Source: Planctomycetota bacterium (lineage in GTDB: Bacteria; Planctomycetota; Phycisphaerae; Phycisphaerales; UBA1924). From it: a DNA stretch of 64,000 nt. The translations under genes and the position numbers were made by a program. Of this stretch, positions 50,304 to 58,719 are shown in pieces. The notes below the pieces were generated by a model. That model was not told the origin of the DNA, did no database searches, and saw nothing but the letters and a program-made list of their open reading frames with translations. The DNA lies in assembly GCA_018242605.1 (NCBI GenBank), contig JAFEBP010000005.1:396861-460860 (forward strand), given 5' to 3'. Every line of letters starts with the position of its first letter. Position 1 is the first letter of the stretch.

Positions 50304-51098
50304 TCACTCTGAATCTTCTTCTTCGGCCTCGACGCTCTCGGGCTGTTCTATCAGATCAGGTCGCGGCAGCGAAAGCCGCTTGAGCAGCCCCTTCAGGTCC
50401 GCGGGCCACGGCGCGTGCACATCCACGGCCTCGCCGCTGATAGGGTGCTTGAAGACCACGCGGTGCGCATGCAGCGCCAGCCGCGGCGAGGCGCTGCGAA
50501 CGCCGGGCGTGGCGTACAGCTCATCGCCCAGGATCGGGCACCCGATGAACTCCATGTGCACCCGCACCTGGTGAAGTCTCCCGGTGACGGCCCTGCACTC
50601 TACCAGCGACGCCGCGGGATTCGACGCGATCACCCGGAAGGCAGTGATGGCCGGTTTGCCGGCGCTCGACACGCGAGAGAGTTTCTTCGTGCGAGTGTCG
50701 TCCATCGCCTCGCCCATGAACTCTGCGATCGGCCGGTTGATGACCCCCTTGGTCGTGCTGGGGGTCCCCTTCACCACCGCCCAGTAGTATTTGCCGACTT
50801 CGCGGGCCTCGAAACTCGCCCGCAGCCCTTCGTACGCCCGCAGGGTCAACGCGGCGATCACCAACCCGCTGGTCTGCTTATCGAGCCGGTGCAGGAGCCC
50901 AAAGTCCCGCTCCGCGCCCAGATTCTGCAGCTTTGGGCCGTGCTTGGCGAATAGCCCGTTGAGCAGAGAGTCCCGCTCGTGCCCCTTGCCGGGCGCGGTG
51001 ACGACGCCGGCGGGCTTGCCCACCACGATGACGTGGGCATCTTCATACCGGGTCTTGAATGTGATGCGTTCGTTCGGTTCGATCGAGAGATTGGCCAT
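50304..51098 (-). CDS. RluD-type rRNA/tRNA pseudouridine synthase
   Basis: The 264-residue protein has the RluA/RluD catalytic motif HRLDKQTSGLV with Asp73, the ARE-VGKYYWAVVKG segment near 98, TGRLHQVRVHMEFIG near 180 and ILGDELYA near 200. There is no S4 domain at the N-terminus. An acidic tail ends EEEDSE. It isomerises uridine in rRNA or tRNA; which site is unknown. ATG at 51098 fits the family; upstream frame extension is not protein-like. It follows pgl by 14 bases in one unit. Confidence 0.9.
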   Translation of the reverse strand: MANLSIEPNERITFKTRYEDAHVIVVGKPAGVVTAPGKGHERDSLLNGLFAKHGPKLQNLGAERDFGLLHRLDKQTSGLVIAALTLRAYEGLRASFEAREVGKYYWAVVKGTPSTTKGVINRPIAEFMGEAMDDTRTKKLSRVSSAGKPAITAFRVIASNPAASLVECRAVTGRLHQVRVHMEFIGCPILGDELYATPGVRSASPRLALHAHRVVFKHPISGEAVDVHAPWPADLKGLLKRLSLPRPDLIEQPESVEAEEEDSE

Positions 51099-51112
51099 AG
51101 ATGTGCTTTCGA

Positions 51113-51874
51113 CTAACCCTCGATGCTCAGCCCCGCGTCTTCTTCCCGCGGCTTCGCAAGGTACCAGACCAAATCGCCGCCCACGGGCGAAACTCCCAGC
51201 CTCCCCTGACGGCCCAGCGCCGCCAACCGCGATTGTTGTTCCGGCCCGACCCAATCACCGCCGTAAATGGCGATCAGGCGAGCGCTGTTCACGAATCCCA
51301 TCGGCACCACCGTACGAGCCGCGTCGGCTGGTTCGATTTCGCCCACGCCGCTGAGCAGCCCCGCCTCGTCGATGGACAATAGCACGCAGTCGAGGCGATC
51401 CTGCCCCTTCTCACGCCAACCAAGGTGCTCTTGCAGCACCCGTTGGTACTCCGCCTGTGCCCCGACCGCCAGCGGGTGGAACTGGCTCTCCGGCAGTCCG
51501 GACAACGCGACAATGGTCTCGCTCAACCGCGTCTGCCGTCGTCGCGCATCCGACTCCTCTACATCGAGTTCGTCCACCATCCAAACCCGAGTACGCTGCC
51601 ACGGAAAGTCGCGGTAGGGCAGGTCATACATCAATCGCATCAGCGCGGGTTCGATCTGCGGTGTGGCAGAGACCGCCAGATGGAAATCACCGAACGTCCG
51701 AACGCAGTTGTTTGCGTGAATGAAGATATCTGCTAGCAGGGCATCAATCGCACCGTCAGCGTTGGCACGCAGATTGACCCGGCCGGGGAGGCGCGGTCGA
51801 CCGTGTTCAGGTTGTGCGTTCGAGGATGACACTGCTCTAATCGTCAGCACTCCGTGGTCCCCGTGCCACCACAT
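51113..51874 (-). CDS. pgl: 6-phosphogluconolactonase (Pgl/NagB superfamily)
   Basis: The 253-residue protein has the sugar-lactonase core: FHLAVSATPQIEPALMRL near 64, WQRTRVWMVDELDVEESDARRR (with the D-E pair, near 91, quoted in part), then LDCVLLSIDEAGLLSG near 163 and ARLIAIYGGDWVG late. The order and spacing match the DevB/Pgl branch rather than NagB. It hydrolyses 6-phosphogluconolactone in the oxidative pentose phosphate pathway. No zwf or gnd gene is nearby. It is divergent from thiD2E. Confidence 0.75.
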   Translation of the reverse strand: MWWHGDHGVLTIRAVSSSNAQPEHGRPRLPGRVNLRANADGAIDALLADIFIHANNCVRTFGDFHLAVSATPQIEPALMRLMYDLPYRDFPWQRTRVWMVDELDVEESDARRRQTRLSETIVALSGLPESQFHPLAVGAQAEYQRVLQEHLGWREKGQDRLDCVLLSIDEAGLLSGVGEIEPADAARTVVPMGFVNSARLIAIYGGDWVGPEQQSRLAALGRQGRLGVSPVGGDLVWYLAKPREEDAGLSIEG

Positions 51875-51922
51875 CTGGTACGGTGAATGTCAGCGTTCCC
51901 GCCGCCCCCGGTGCAGACGTTG

Positions 51923-51928
51923 TAGACT
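51923..51928 (+). promoter_or_regulatory. -10 element (TAGACT) of thiD2E
   Basis: TAGACT ends 8 bases before the ATG at 51937, supporting that start over GTG at 51883. I see no TPP-riboswitch core upstream. Confidence 0.4.
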
Positions 51929-51936
51929 CTTTGGCC

Positions 51937-52974
51937 ATGCCCGCCCTGCTCCGCATCATCGACGCCAACGCCAACCGCGCGAGAGAGGCGCTGCGCGTCA
52001 TCGACGATGCCGCCCGGTTCGGGCTCGATGACGCCGGGCTCTGCGAGGCCGCCAAGTCGCTCCGCCACACCGTCAACGTCTCGCTGGGTCGGATGAAGCC
52101 CGATCGCGCCGCCCTCCTGGCCAGCCGCGATACCGCCGGGGACGTGGGAACGGCAGTGACCGGTGCGGGCGAATATGTGCGGGCGGGGCTGCCCGGGATT
52201 GTCGCCGCGGCGTGCGGCAGATTGACCGAAGCCCTCAGGAGCATCGAGGAAGCCGCCAAGGCGATCGGCGAAGAGGCCGTCGCCCGAGAGATCGAGGCCG
52301 CCCGGTACCGCGCATACACGTTGGAACAACGTCTCACGCTCGCCCTGGGCACCGGCCGGACGGAGCAGTGGCGTCTGTGCGTGCTCATCACCGAATCGCT
52401 CTGCACCCGACACTCGTGGCAGCGCACGGCCGAACTGGCCGTCGAAGGGGGTGCCGATTGCCTCCAACTCCGCGAGAAGAGCCTGGACTCTGCCGAGTTC
52501 CTCTCTCGCGCCCAGACGCTCGTGGCGATCGCCCGGCAAGCCCGCGCCGCGGTGATCATCAACGACCGCGTCGATGTCGCTCTGCTCGCGGAGGCCACCG
52601 GGGTGCATGTGGGGCAGACTGATCTGTCGGTTCGACACGTGCGGGCACTGGCCGGATCCCGGCTCTTGGTGGGTGTCTCCACGCACAACACCGAGCAGGC
52701 CCTGGAGGCATTCTCTCACGGCGCGGATTACTGCGGTGTCGGCCCGATGTTCTCTACGACCACGAAGGAAATCAGCGAGTTGGCCGGCCCGGAGTACCTG
52801 CACGCGTATCTGGATCTCCCAAACGCCCGTCCCCACCTGGCGATCGGCGGGGTCACGCCGGAGAACATCGGTCAACTTTCCGGATGCCGAGGCGTCGCTG
52901 TGTCCTCCGCTGTCTGCTCCGCGCCCGACCCCAAGGCAGTGTGCGAACGCCTCAGGGCGGCCCTGCCGGCCTGA
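51937..52974 (+). CDS. thiE: Bifunctional HMP-P kinase (ThiD2) / thiamine phosphate synthase (ThiE)
   Basis: The 345-residue fusion has an N-terminal ThiD2 domain (residues ~5-125): RIIDANANRAREALRVIDD and SLRHTVN, the conserved D-A-N-x-N-R-A-R-E motif. A ThiE TIM barrel follows (about 145-345) with LCVLITESL, CLQLREKSLDS, VIINDRVDVALL, GVHVGQTDLS, VGVSTHNTEQ, YCGVGPMFSTTTK and LAIGGVTPENI. ThiD2 phosphorylates HMP-P and ThiE joins HMP-PP with the thiazole phosphate. Family knowledge: this fusion is known in planctomycetes, cyanobacteria and others. No thiC or thiG is in the window. Confidence 0.9.
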   Translation: MPALLRIIDANANRAREALRVIDDAARFGLDDAGLCEAAKSLRHTVNVSLGRMKPDRAALLASRDTAGDVGTAVTGAGEYVRAGLPGIVAAACGRLTEALRSIEEAAKAIGEEAVAREIEAARYRAYTLEQRLTLALGTGRTEQWRLCVLITESLCTRHSWQRTAELAVEGGADCLQLREKSLDSAEFLSRAQTLVAIARQARAAVIINDRVDVALLAEATGVHVGQTDLSVRHVRALAGSRLLVGVSTHNTEQALEAFSHGADYCGVGPMFSTTTKEISELAGPEYLHAYLDLPNARPHLAIGGVTPENIGQLSGCRGVAVSSAVCSAPDPKAVCERLRAALPA

Positions 52975-53008
52975 AAGATGCGGCGATTGGCGATCGCACC
53001 GCCCCCGC

Positions 53009-53014
53009 TATCAT
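53009..53014 (+). promoter_or_regulatory. -10 element (TATCAT) of the CNT transporter gene
   Basis: TATCAT ends 7 bases before the ATG at 53022. Confidence 0.45.
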
Positions 53015-53021
53015 CGCCGCC

Positions 53022-54308
53022 ATGTTTCAACCCACGGGGCTCATCGGAGTTGGCGCGCTGCTCCTGATCGCGCTGACGCTCTCCACCAATCGCCGCGCCA
53101 TCAAACCGCGGATCGTTATTGCCGGGACGCTGATGCAGTTCGCGCTTGCGTATCTCTTTTTGAGCTTCCCCCCGGTGGTCAGTGTTTTTCATTTTTTCGC
53201 CGACGGGGTAACCAGGATCATTTCCTTTGCGGATGACGGAACCGAGTTCTTGTTCGGAAAACTCGCCGACATCAAGACGCCCTGGGGTTTCGTCTTCGCC
53301 GTGAAGGTGCTTCCGGTCATCGTGTTCTTCGCCAGTTTCATGGCCGTGCTTTACCACTTGGGGATCATGCAGCGGGTGGTCGCCGCTGTCGCGTGGCTGT
53401 TGCGCAAGTCGCTGGGTGTCACTGGAGTCGAAGCCCTCTCGGCATCCGCCAACATCTTCGTAGGCCAAACAGAGGCGCCGCTCACAGTCCGGCCGTACAT
53501 CGCGAGCATGACCCGCTCACAGATCATGGCGATCATGACCGGGGGCTTCGCGACGATCGCCGGCAGCGTCATGGCCGCGTACGTAGGCATTCTCGGCGGC
53601 GAGAGCCGCGAATCCAAAATCCTGTTCGCCACCCACCTCATGACCGCCAGCGTAATGTCCGCCCCCGCGGGATTCGTGATGGCCAAGATCATGCTGCCCG
53701 AGACAGAGACCCCGCGTGACGAGGGCCTCACATCGCTCACCCGCGACGAACGCACCACGCGAAACGTCCTGGACGCCGCCGCGAGCGGCGCGACCGACGG
53801 CATGCGCCTGGCCGCCAACGTCGCCGCCATGCTCGTGGCGTTCGTGGCGCTGCTGGCGATGGTGAACTGGCCGCTGGCGGCATTGAGCGACGTCGCGGCG
53901 GTCGCTGATTGGCGCCACGCCCACGGCATCCCGGTGCTCACGCTCCAGAACATCCTGGGCTTCATCCTGCGGCCGCTCGCGTGGACGATGGGCGTCCCTT
54001 GGGTGGATTGCACCAAGTTCGGCGGGATCCTTGGCCAGCAGATCATCGCCACCGAGTTCAAGGCGTACCTGGACCTGGGCGAACACATCAGGACCGGCGG
54101 AATGAGCCCGCGGGCGTGTCAGATCGCGACCTACGCCCTCTGCGGCTTCGCCAACCTCCCATCCATCGCGATCCAGATCGGTGGCCTTTCGGCCATGGCG
54201 CCCGAGCGTCGCTCCGACTTTGCCACCTTGGGCCTGCGCGCCATGACGGCGGGGGCCTTGGCGTGCTGGATGACCGGCGCGATCGCCAGCGTCTTCATTG
54301 CCGGATAA
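53022..54308 (+). CDS. Concentrative nucleoside transporter (CNT/NupC family)
   Basis: The 428-residue polytopic membrane protein starts with helices LIGVGALLLIALTLS and IVIAGTLMQFALAYLF. It has the CNT motif SANIFVGQTEAPLTVRPYI around residue 147 and later CTKFGGILGQQII and ATYALCGFANLPSIAIQIGG stretches, which in CNT proteins line the nucleoside site. It would import nucleosides with Na+ or H+. A cytoplasmic insert lies in the middle (LPETETPRDEGLTSLTRDE). Start ATG at 53022 is set by TATCAT. It follows thiD2E by 47 bases and converges with the HD gene 4 bases away. Confidence 0.9.
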   Translation: MFQPTGLIGVGALLLIALTLSTNRRAIKPRIVIAGTLMQFALAYLFLSFPPVVSVFHFFADGVTRIISFADDGTEFLFGKLADIKTPWGFVFAVKVLPVIVFFASFMAVLYHLGIMQRVVAAVAWLLRKSLGVTGVEALSASANIFVGQTEAPLTVRPYIASMTRSQIMAIMTGGFATIAGSVMAAYVGILGGESRESKILFATHLMTASVMSAPAGFVMAKIMLPETETPRDEGLTSLTRDERTTRNVLDAAASGATDGMRLAANVAAMLVAFVALLAMVNWPLAALSDVAAVADWRHAHGIPVLTLQNILGFILRPLAWTMGVPWVDCTKFGGILGQQIIATEFKAYLDLGEHIRTGGMSPRACQIATYALCGFANLPSIAIQIGGLSAMAPERRSDFATLGLRAMTAGALACWMTGAIASVFIAG

Positions 54309-54312
54309 TGAC

Positions 54313-54879
54313 TCACACACCCAAACGCGCAGATTCCGACCTGATCGCGTCGATGCAGACCCCGATGTGAGCGGATTCGTCCAACCCAGTCAGAACGCCC
54401 AGTTCAACCGCGCCGGCCGCGATGTCCTCTCGGCTCACCGCCGCGGCGAAGGCCTTGTCCTTGAGCTTCTTCTTGACGCTCTTGGGCTCCAGATCCGAGA
54501 TGCCGTTGGGCCGCACCTTGGCGCACGCGACGATGAACCCCGACAGTTCGTCCACCGCAAAGAGGGCCTTGGCCATCGGTGTCACACGGGTCACGCCGGT
54601 CCGCTCGCTGGCGTGCCCAAGTATGGCGTCGAGAATCTCGGTATCGACGCCGAGTGTCTTGAGGTGCGCAACCCCAACCACCGGATGTTCCGCCGCCGTG
54701 GGATGCCGCTCGTAGTCGAAGTCGTGCATCAATCCGGCCACTGCCCACCGTTCCGTGTTCGGTGGATCGAGTTTGCCCGCATAGGCCGCCATGCACAACG
54801 CTACAGACTCCATGTGCACACGCAGGGCGTGGCTGAGCACCCATTCGTTCATCAAGGCACGAGCGTCATCGAGTTTCAT
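54313..54879 (-). CDS. HD-domain (HDIG) metal-dependent phosphohydrolase
   Basis: The 188-residue protein has an HD domain: SHALRVHMESVALCMAAYAGK (His), VAGLMHDFDYERHP (the HD pair), ILGHASERTGV (His). Family members are nucleotidases or regulators; the substrate is unknown. The gene is 22 bases after doxX stop and convergent with the transporter. TAGCCT ends 8 bases before the ATG, so it may have its own promoter. Confidence 0.82.
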   Translation of the reverse strand: MKLDDARALMNEWVLSHALRVHMESVALCMAAYAGKLDPPNTERWAVAGLMHDFDYERHPTAAEHPVVGVAHLKTLGVDTEILDAILGHASERTGVTRVTPMAKALFAVDELSGFIVACAKVRPNGISDLEPKSVKKKLKDKAFAAAVSREDIAAGAVELGVLTGLDESAHIGVCIDAIRSESARLGV

Positions 54880-54887
54880 GGCCCGTG

Positions 54888-54893
54888 AGGCTA
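54888..54893 (-). promoter_or_regulatory. -10 element (TAGCCT) of the HD-domain gene
   Basis: TAGCCT ends 8 bases before the ATG at 54879. Confidence 0.35.
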
Positions 54894-54901
54894 GGCGGGC
54901 T

Positions 54902-55768
54902 TCACTCTTTGGCGTCGGGCTCGGAGCGTCTGCCCCCGCCTGCTGGCGGGAAGAGAGCCCGATCGAACGACAGCGCGCCCGGGCCGCTGAACACCAAGGC
55001 CAGGCTTGCGCACGCCAGCATCAGTTGCCACATCAGGATCGCGAACACCGCGTTGCCCGCGGCATCCGTCGCGTACGCCGGGTGATTCGGCAGGAACCCC
55101 AGGAGCGAGTTGCCCGACTGAATCGCCGGTCCGATCTGCGAGAGCCAGATGGCCGTCACCATCGTGCAGAACAGGAAGAAAGACGATAACCGTGTGAGCA
55201 GCCCCACGAGCACGAACAGACCGCCCAGGAGCTCGCTCATCGTCGCCGTCCATGCCAGGTACACCGGCCAGCGGCCGCTCGCCGCGAATGCCGGTACCAG
55301 CGGCATGGGTTTGGTCCCATCCGCGCCCGCCGGAGGGTTGGCGCTTGAGACCAGCAAAAGCGAGATGCCGTGGACGTTGCGTACACGCACCTCGTTGGGA
55401 AAGTCGCCGGCAACGTACACACGTGCCGTCGGCGGCTCTATGGGAGTCGTCGTCGTCTGCATGAGCGGCGGTATGCCGCCCTTGGGAGGAGCATCCTTCT
55501 TGGGCTCGTTCGCCGGTGCGGGTTTGGAATCCGGTTTGGTTTCCGGCTTCACCGCCGGTTTGCTCTCGGCCGGCGTCGTCGGTTTCGCGGACTCAGCAGG
55601 GGCGGACGGTTCGAGCACGCCCAGATTGGCGAGCGTCGCGGCGGCCTCACCCTTCACCGGAAAAGTCTCGAGCACCTTCCCGAAACCGGCCCACAAAAAC
55701 GTGACGCCCAGAGCGAAACGGAGGAAAATCGGAGCGATCGCGTGACCTGTGCTGCAAGCGGCTGGCAT
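54902..55768 (-). CDS. DoxX-family membrane protein with long insert
   Basis: The 288-residue protein has the DoxX start (IFLRFALGVTFLWAGFGKVLE, residues ~14-34) and later DoxX helices (LAWTATMSELLGGLFVLVGLL at 170-190, FFLFCTMVTAIWL, VFAILMWQLMLACASLALVF). Between helix 1 and helix 2 lies a Pro/Lys-rich insert of about 130 residues (36-165), unusual because DoxX proteins normally have a short loop there. DoxX proteins are associated with redox balance or sulfur metabolism. AAGGA lies about 8 bases before the ATG. Confidence 0.8.
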   Translation of the reverse strand: MPAACSTGHAIAPIFLRFALGVTFLWAGFGKVLETFPVKGEAAATLANLGVLEPSAPAESAKPTTPAESKPAVKPETKPDSKPAPANEPKKDAPPKGGIPPLMQTTTTPIEPPTARVYVAGDFPNEVRVRNVHGISLLLVSSANPPAGADGTKPMPLVPAFAASGRWPVYLAWTATMSELLGGLFVLVGLLTRLSSFFLFCTMVTAIWLSQIGPAIQSGNSLLGFLPNHPAYATDAAGNAVFAILMWQLMLACASLALVFSGPGALSFDRALFPPAGGGRRSEPDAKE

Positions 55769-55862
55769 AGTGGTTCATCCTTGAGGCGTGCCGACGCGGC
55801 AACTTGTTGGGAAAACCCTGTCCCGAGTTGATGGTAATCACGCCGCCAGCACCGCTCCCGCG

Positions 55863-57593
55863 TCAGGCCCCCAGCGGCCAGCGCCCTTCCTTGAGTGCCT
55901 TGCGGACCTGCAGCAGCCGCGCCAAGGCCTGCTTGGGAGCGCCGTTGGCCGCCAACAGCCCGCCGTTGGCCATTTCCGGGCCGCCCGCCGGATGGTCTGA
56001 AAGGTCATGCCAGCAGACGCTCTGCACGTAGGGCTTGCTGAGGGCGATGCACATGGTCTGTGCCAGCCACTCGGCCTGCTGGGCCTCGCTCCACGGTTGC
56101 CGCCAGTACCCCGGCTCGTACGGGTCGGTCGGTTCGGCCCCCGCCCGCGAGCGGTAGGGCTTGGGGATCATCGGCACCGACGGAGCGCCCAGTGCGCTCA
56201 CCACGATCGGCTTCTCCAGGCTCCCGAAGCGGTCGAGCATCGCGGAAAACGCCATCAGATCGCGCGTCGCCGTCCCCGGTTCTGCGTTGCCCATCTGCAC
56301 CCGCAAGGCGATCGCGTCCACCTGCGAAGAGGGCCGCGCTGCGCCGGTTTGAACAACCGTCTCGGCGTACACGTACGGCGCGATCGACCGGCGATTCATC
56401 GCCAGATACTCGCCCCAGGGCTGCGTGACTTCCAGCTGAATTTTCGCGGCCGGGTGCTCGCGGCGGACGAGTTCGATGCACATCTTCGTGAGGTCGATGA
56501 TCTGCTCGAAGCTGATCTTGAAGTTCGTGTTGACGTTCAGCCCGCTCGCGACAGTCCACCGCGTCACGGTGCGTCGGTACCGCACCACCAGCGCCCGCAC
56601 GTGTTCGTAGACCAGATCGCGCAGCGTTTCGTAGTCGTTTTCCCAGATAAACAACCAATCCGGAGCGCACTGAGGACGGAAGTCCACCAGCGGCCCCCCC
56701 ACGACCGGCAGTTTGGCCGTGCGGATGGCCCATTCAATCCAGCGATCCGTCGCGGTGGTGCTGAGCTTGCCTTCGGTTGGTTCCATGTCGATCCAGCGCA
56801 TCGGCATGGTGATGAAGTCGCACGACGCCACGATCGCCCGTTGTTGGGCCTCGGTGAACTGCCCGGGCGAGACCGCGCACCCGATCTGCGGCGCTTCGGC
56901 CAACACGCAGTGCCCCACCCCCGGCACCACCACCGGGGCACCCGGCGGCGGGGTTTCCGGTGTCAAACGCTGCAGGTGAGCGTACGCCTCTTTGTACCCC
57001 TTGCCCGACACCCGCAGCTTGTATTGTTTCTCCGCGTTGATCAGCGCCAGGCCTTCGCCCGAAGCAATCGCCAGCGAGAGCGCCTTGGTCGCGAGATTGT
57101 CGGCCCTGGGGCAATAACCGCCACGTGCGGGTTCGGACTCGCCCTCGCTGCTGCCCCGTTGCGCCACCAACGCTTCGGTGAACGAAGCCCTCGCTTGCTC
57201 GAACTGTTGCATCACCGCGTTGTCCGCGGAAAGATCGAACAGCCCCCAGTCCTCCAACTTGTTCAGGAAGAACATGATCCGGTGGCGGGCCAGTTCGATC
57301 GTCAGCAGATACGGCTGCACATGATCCGGCAGCAGGCAGGTCTGAACGCTCAGAAGCCCGAGCCCCGTGTTCTTCGCCCCCGCGGCACCGTTCGCCTCGG
57401 CGGGCCTGCCCACCACAAGCTGCACCGCCAGCCCCACCGTCGTGTGCACGGCCTTCGCCGCGTCCACAACGCCAGACCGGAACACGATGTCGCCCTGCAC
57501 CGGCGTGTCGTCCGGGCCAACCAGATAGGCATGACGCGGCGGAAAGTTCCGCCCGTCCACCCCATCCGCATCAAAAACTACGAAGCTGATCAT
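55863..57593 (-). CDS. GH10 xylanase-like protein, catalytic acid/base motif absent
   Basis: The 576-residue cytoplasmic-looking protein (no signal peptide) has an N-terminal beta domain (MISFVVFDADGVDGRNFPPR) and a TIM-barrel part like GH10: GCAVSPGQFTEAQQRAIVAS, ITMPMRWIDMEPTEG, VVGGPLVDFRPQCAPDWLF, VTRWTVASGLN and KIQLEVTQPWGEY. In GH10 enzymes the segment at VTRWTVASGLN reads WDVVNE with the acid/base Glu; here it is replaced. E in IQLEVTQ may lie at the nucleophile strand. Planctomycete homologues of this design are annotated as xylanase-like. Activity is doubtful. It faces purC across a 180-base gap. Confidence 0.7.
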   Translation of the reverse strand: MISFVVFDADGVDGRNFPPRHAYLVGPDDTPVQGDIVFRSGVVDAAKAVHTTVGLAVQLVVGRPAEANGAAGAKNTGLGLLSVQTCLLPDHVQPYLLTIELARHRIMFFLNKLEDWGLFDLSADNAVMQQFEQARASFTEALVAQRGSSEGESEPARGGYCPRADNLATKALSLAIASGEGLALINAEKQYKLRVSGKGYKEAYAHLQRLTPETPPPGAPVVVPGVGHCVLAEAPQIGCAVSPGQFTEAQQRAIVASCDFITMPMRWIDMEPTEGKLSTTATDRWIEWAIRTAKLPVVGGPLVDFRPQCAPDWLFIWENDYETLRDLVYEHVRALVVRYRRTVTRWTVASGLNVNTNFKISFEQIIDLTKMCIELVRREHPAAKIQLEVTQPWGEYLAMNRRSIAPYVYAETVVQTGAARPSSQVDAIALRVQMGNAEPGTATRDLMAFSAMLDRFGSLEKPIVVSALGAPSVPMIPKPYRSRAGAEPTDPYEPGYWRQPWSEAQQAEWLAQTMCIALSKPYVQSVCWHDLSDHPAGGPEMANGGLLAANGAPKQALARLLQVRKALKEGRWPLGA

Positions 57594-57761
57594 TCGGGGA
57601 CATCCGGTGCTGCGAAGCTCCGGCTCCCGGCGCCGGCGCGAATACGGTCAGAGCCGGGATGATTCGCCGCTCCCGGACGATTGTCGATCATTGTTGGCGG
57701 ATTCTTGGCCCCCCGCCCGAACAATATTTCCTCATATCCACCCTCCGTCCTCCGCTCGTTG

Positions 57762-57767
57762 TACGCT
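57762..57767 (+). promoter_or_regulatory. -10 element (TACGCT) of purC
   Basis: TACGCT ends 6 bases before the ATG at 57774. Confidence 0.4.
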
Positions 57768-57773
57768 TGCACA

Positions 57774-58700
57774 ATGACCGACGCCCTGCTCGAATCGGAC
57801 CTGGCGCTTCCAGGCTTGCGTCGCGGCAAGGTCCGCGATGTCTACGACCTGCCCGGACACACCCCGCCCCGCCTGCTCATCGTCGCTTCAGACCGAATCT
57901 CGGCGTTCGATGTTGTCATGCCCACCCCGATCGTGGGCAAGGGACGGCTCCTCACCGAACTCTCCACGTTTTGGCTCCGCTTCGTCGAGAAGCTCGGAAT
58001 CTGCCGAACGCACCTTATCTCCACCGACGCGGCGGAGATTCCTCCAGCCGCGTTCAAAGCCGGCGGTACCACCGCTCAGCAACTCTCCGGACGAATCACC
58101 ATCGCGGCACGCGCCGATGTGGTGCCCGTCGAGTGTGTCGCCCGCGGCTATCTGGAAGGATCCGGCTGGAAGGAGTATCAGGCCACCGGTGCGGTCTGCG
58201 GCGTTCGGCTCCCGCCCGGTCTTCGCCAGTGCGACAGGCTTCCCGAGCCAATCTTCACCCCCGCTACCAAAGAGCAACTCGGCAAGCACGACGAGAACAT
58301 CTCGTTCGAGCGTGCCTGCTCTCTGGTGGGCCGCGGCCTCATGGAGCGGCTGCGCACGCTCACGCTGTCGATCTACTCTGCCGCGGCGAAACACGCGGCC
58401 TCGCGAGGCATCATCATCGCCGACACCAAGTTCGAGTTTGGAACACTGCCCGGGAGCGACGATCCCATTCTGGTCGACGAGGCGCTCACGCCCGACAGCT
58501 CCCGCTTCTGGCCCGCCGACACGTACGCCCCCGGCAGAGCGCAGATGAGTTACGACAAGCAGTACCTCCGCGAGTTCCTGGAAGCTCTCGTTGCTTCCGG
58601 GCGATGGAATAAGCAGGCCCCGGGGCCTCAACTGCCGCCAGATATCGTCGAAGCGACTACGGCGAAGTACCGACAGGCGATGCAGCGCTTGACCTCGTGA
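57774..58700 (+). CDS. purC: Phosphoribosylaminoimidazole-succinocarboxamide synthase
   Basis: The 308-residue protein has GKVRDVYDL near residue 18 (ATP loop), VASDRISAFDVVMPTPI near 38, VECVARGYLEGSGWKEY near 121 in parts, DTKFEFG near 219 and LVDEALTPDSSRFWP near 236. It joins CAIR and aspartate in purine synthesis. The length fits the longer eukaryote/planctomycete-like type. The start follows the TACGCT hexamer by 6 bases. Confidence 0.95.
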   Translation: MTDALLESDLALPGLRRGKVRDVYDLPGHTPPRLLIVASDRISAFDVVMPTPIVGKGRLLTELSTFWLRFVEKLGICRTHLISTDAAEIPPAAFKAGGTTAQQLSGRITIAARADVVPVECVARGYLEGSGWKEYQATGAVCGVRLPPGLRQCDRLPEPIFTPATKEQLGKHDENISFERACSLVGRGLMERLRTLTLSIYSAAAKHAASRGIIIADTKFEFGTLPGSDDPILVDEALTPDSSRFWPADTYAPGRAQMSYDKQYLREFLEALVASGRWNKQAPGPQLPPDIVEATTAKYRQAMQRLTS

Positions 58701-58719
58701 AGATCAGACCCGAATCTGC

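Noticed and set aside
51837..51936. Possible TPP riboswitch before thiD2E
   Set aside because: The conserved riboswitch core is absent and the -10 box predicts almost no leader.
56007..57662. Plus-strand open frame (551 residues) opposite the GH10-like gene
   Set aside because: Arg/His-rich composition typical of a shadow frame; no domain.
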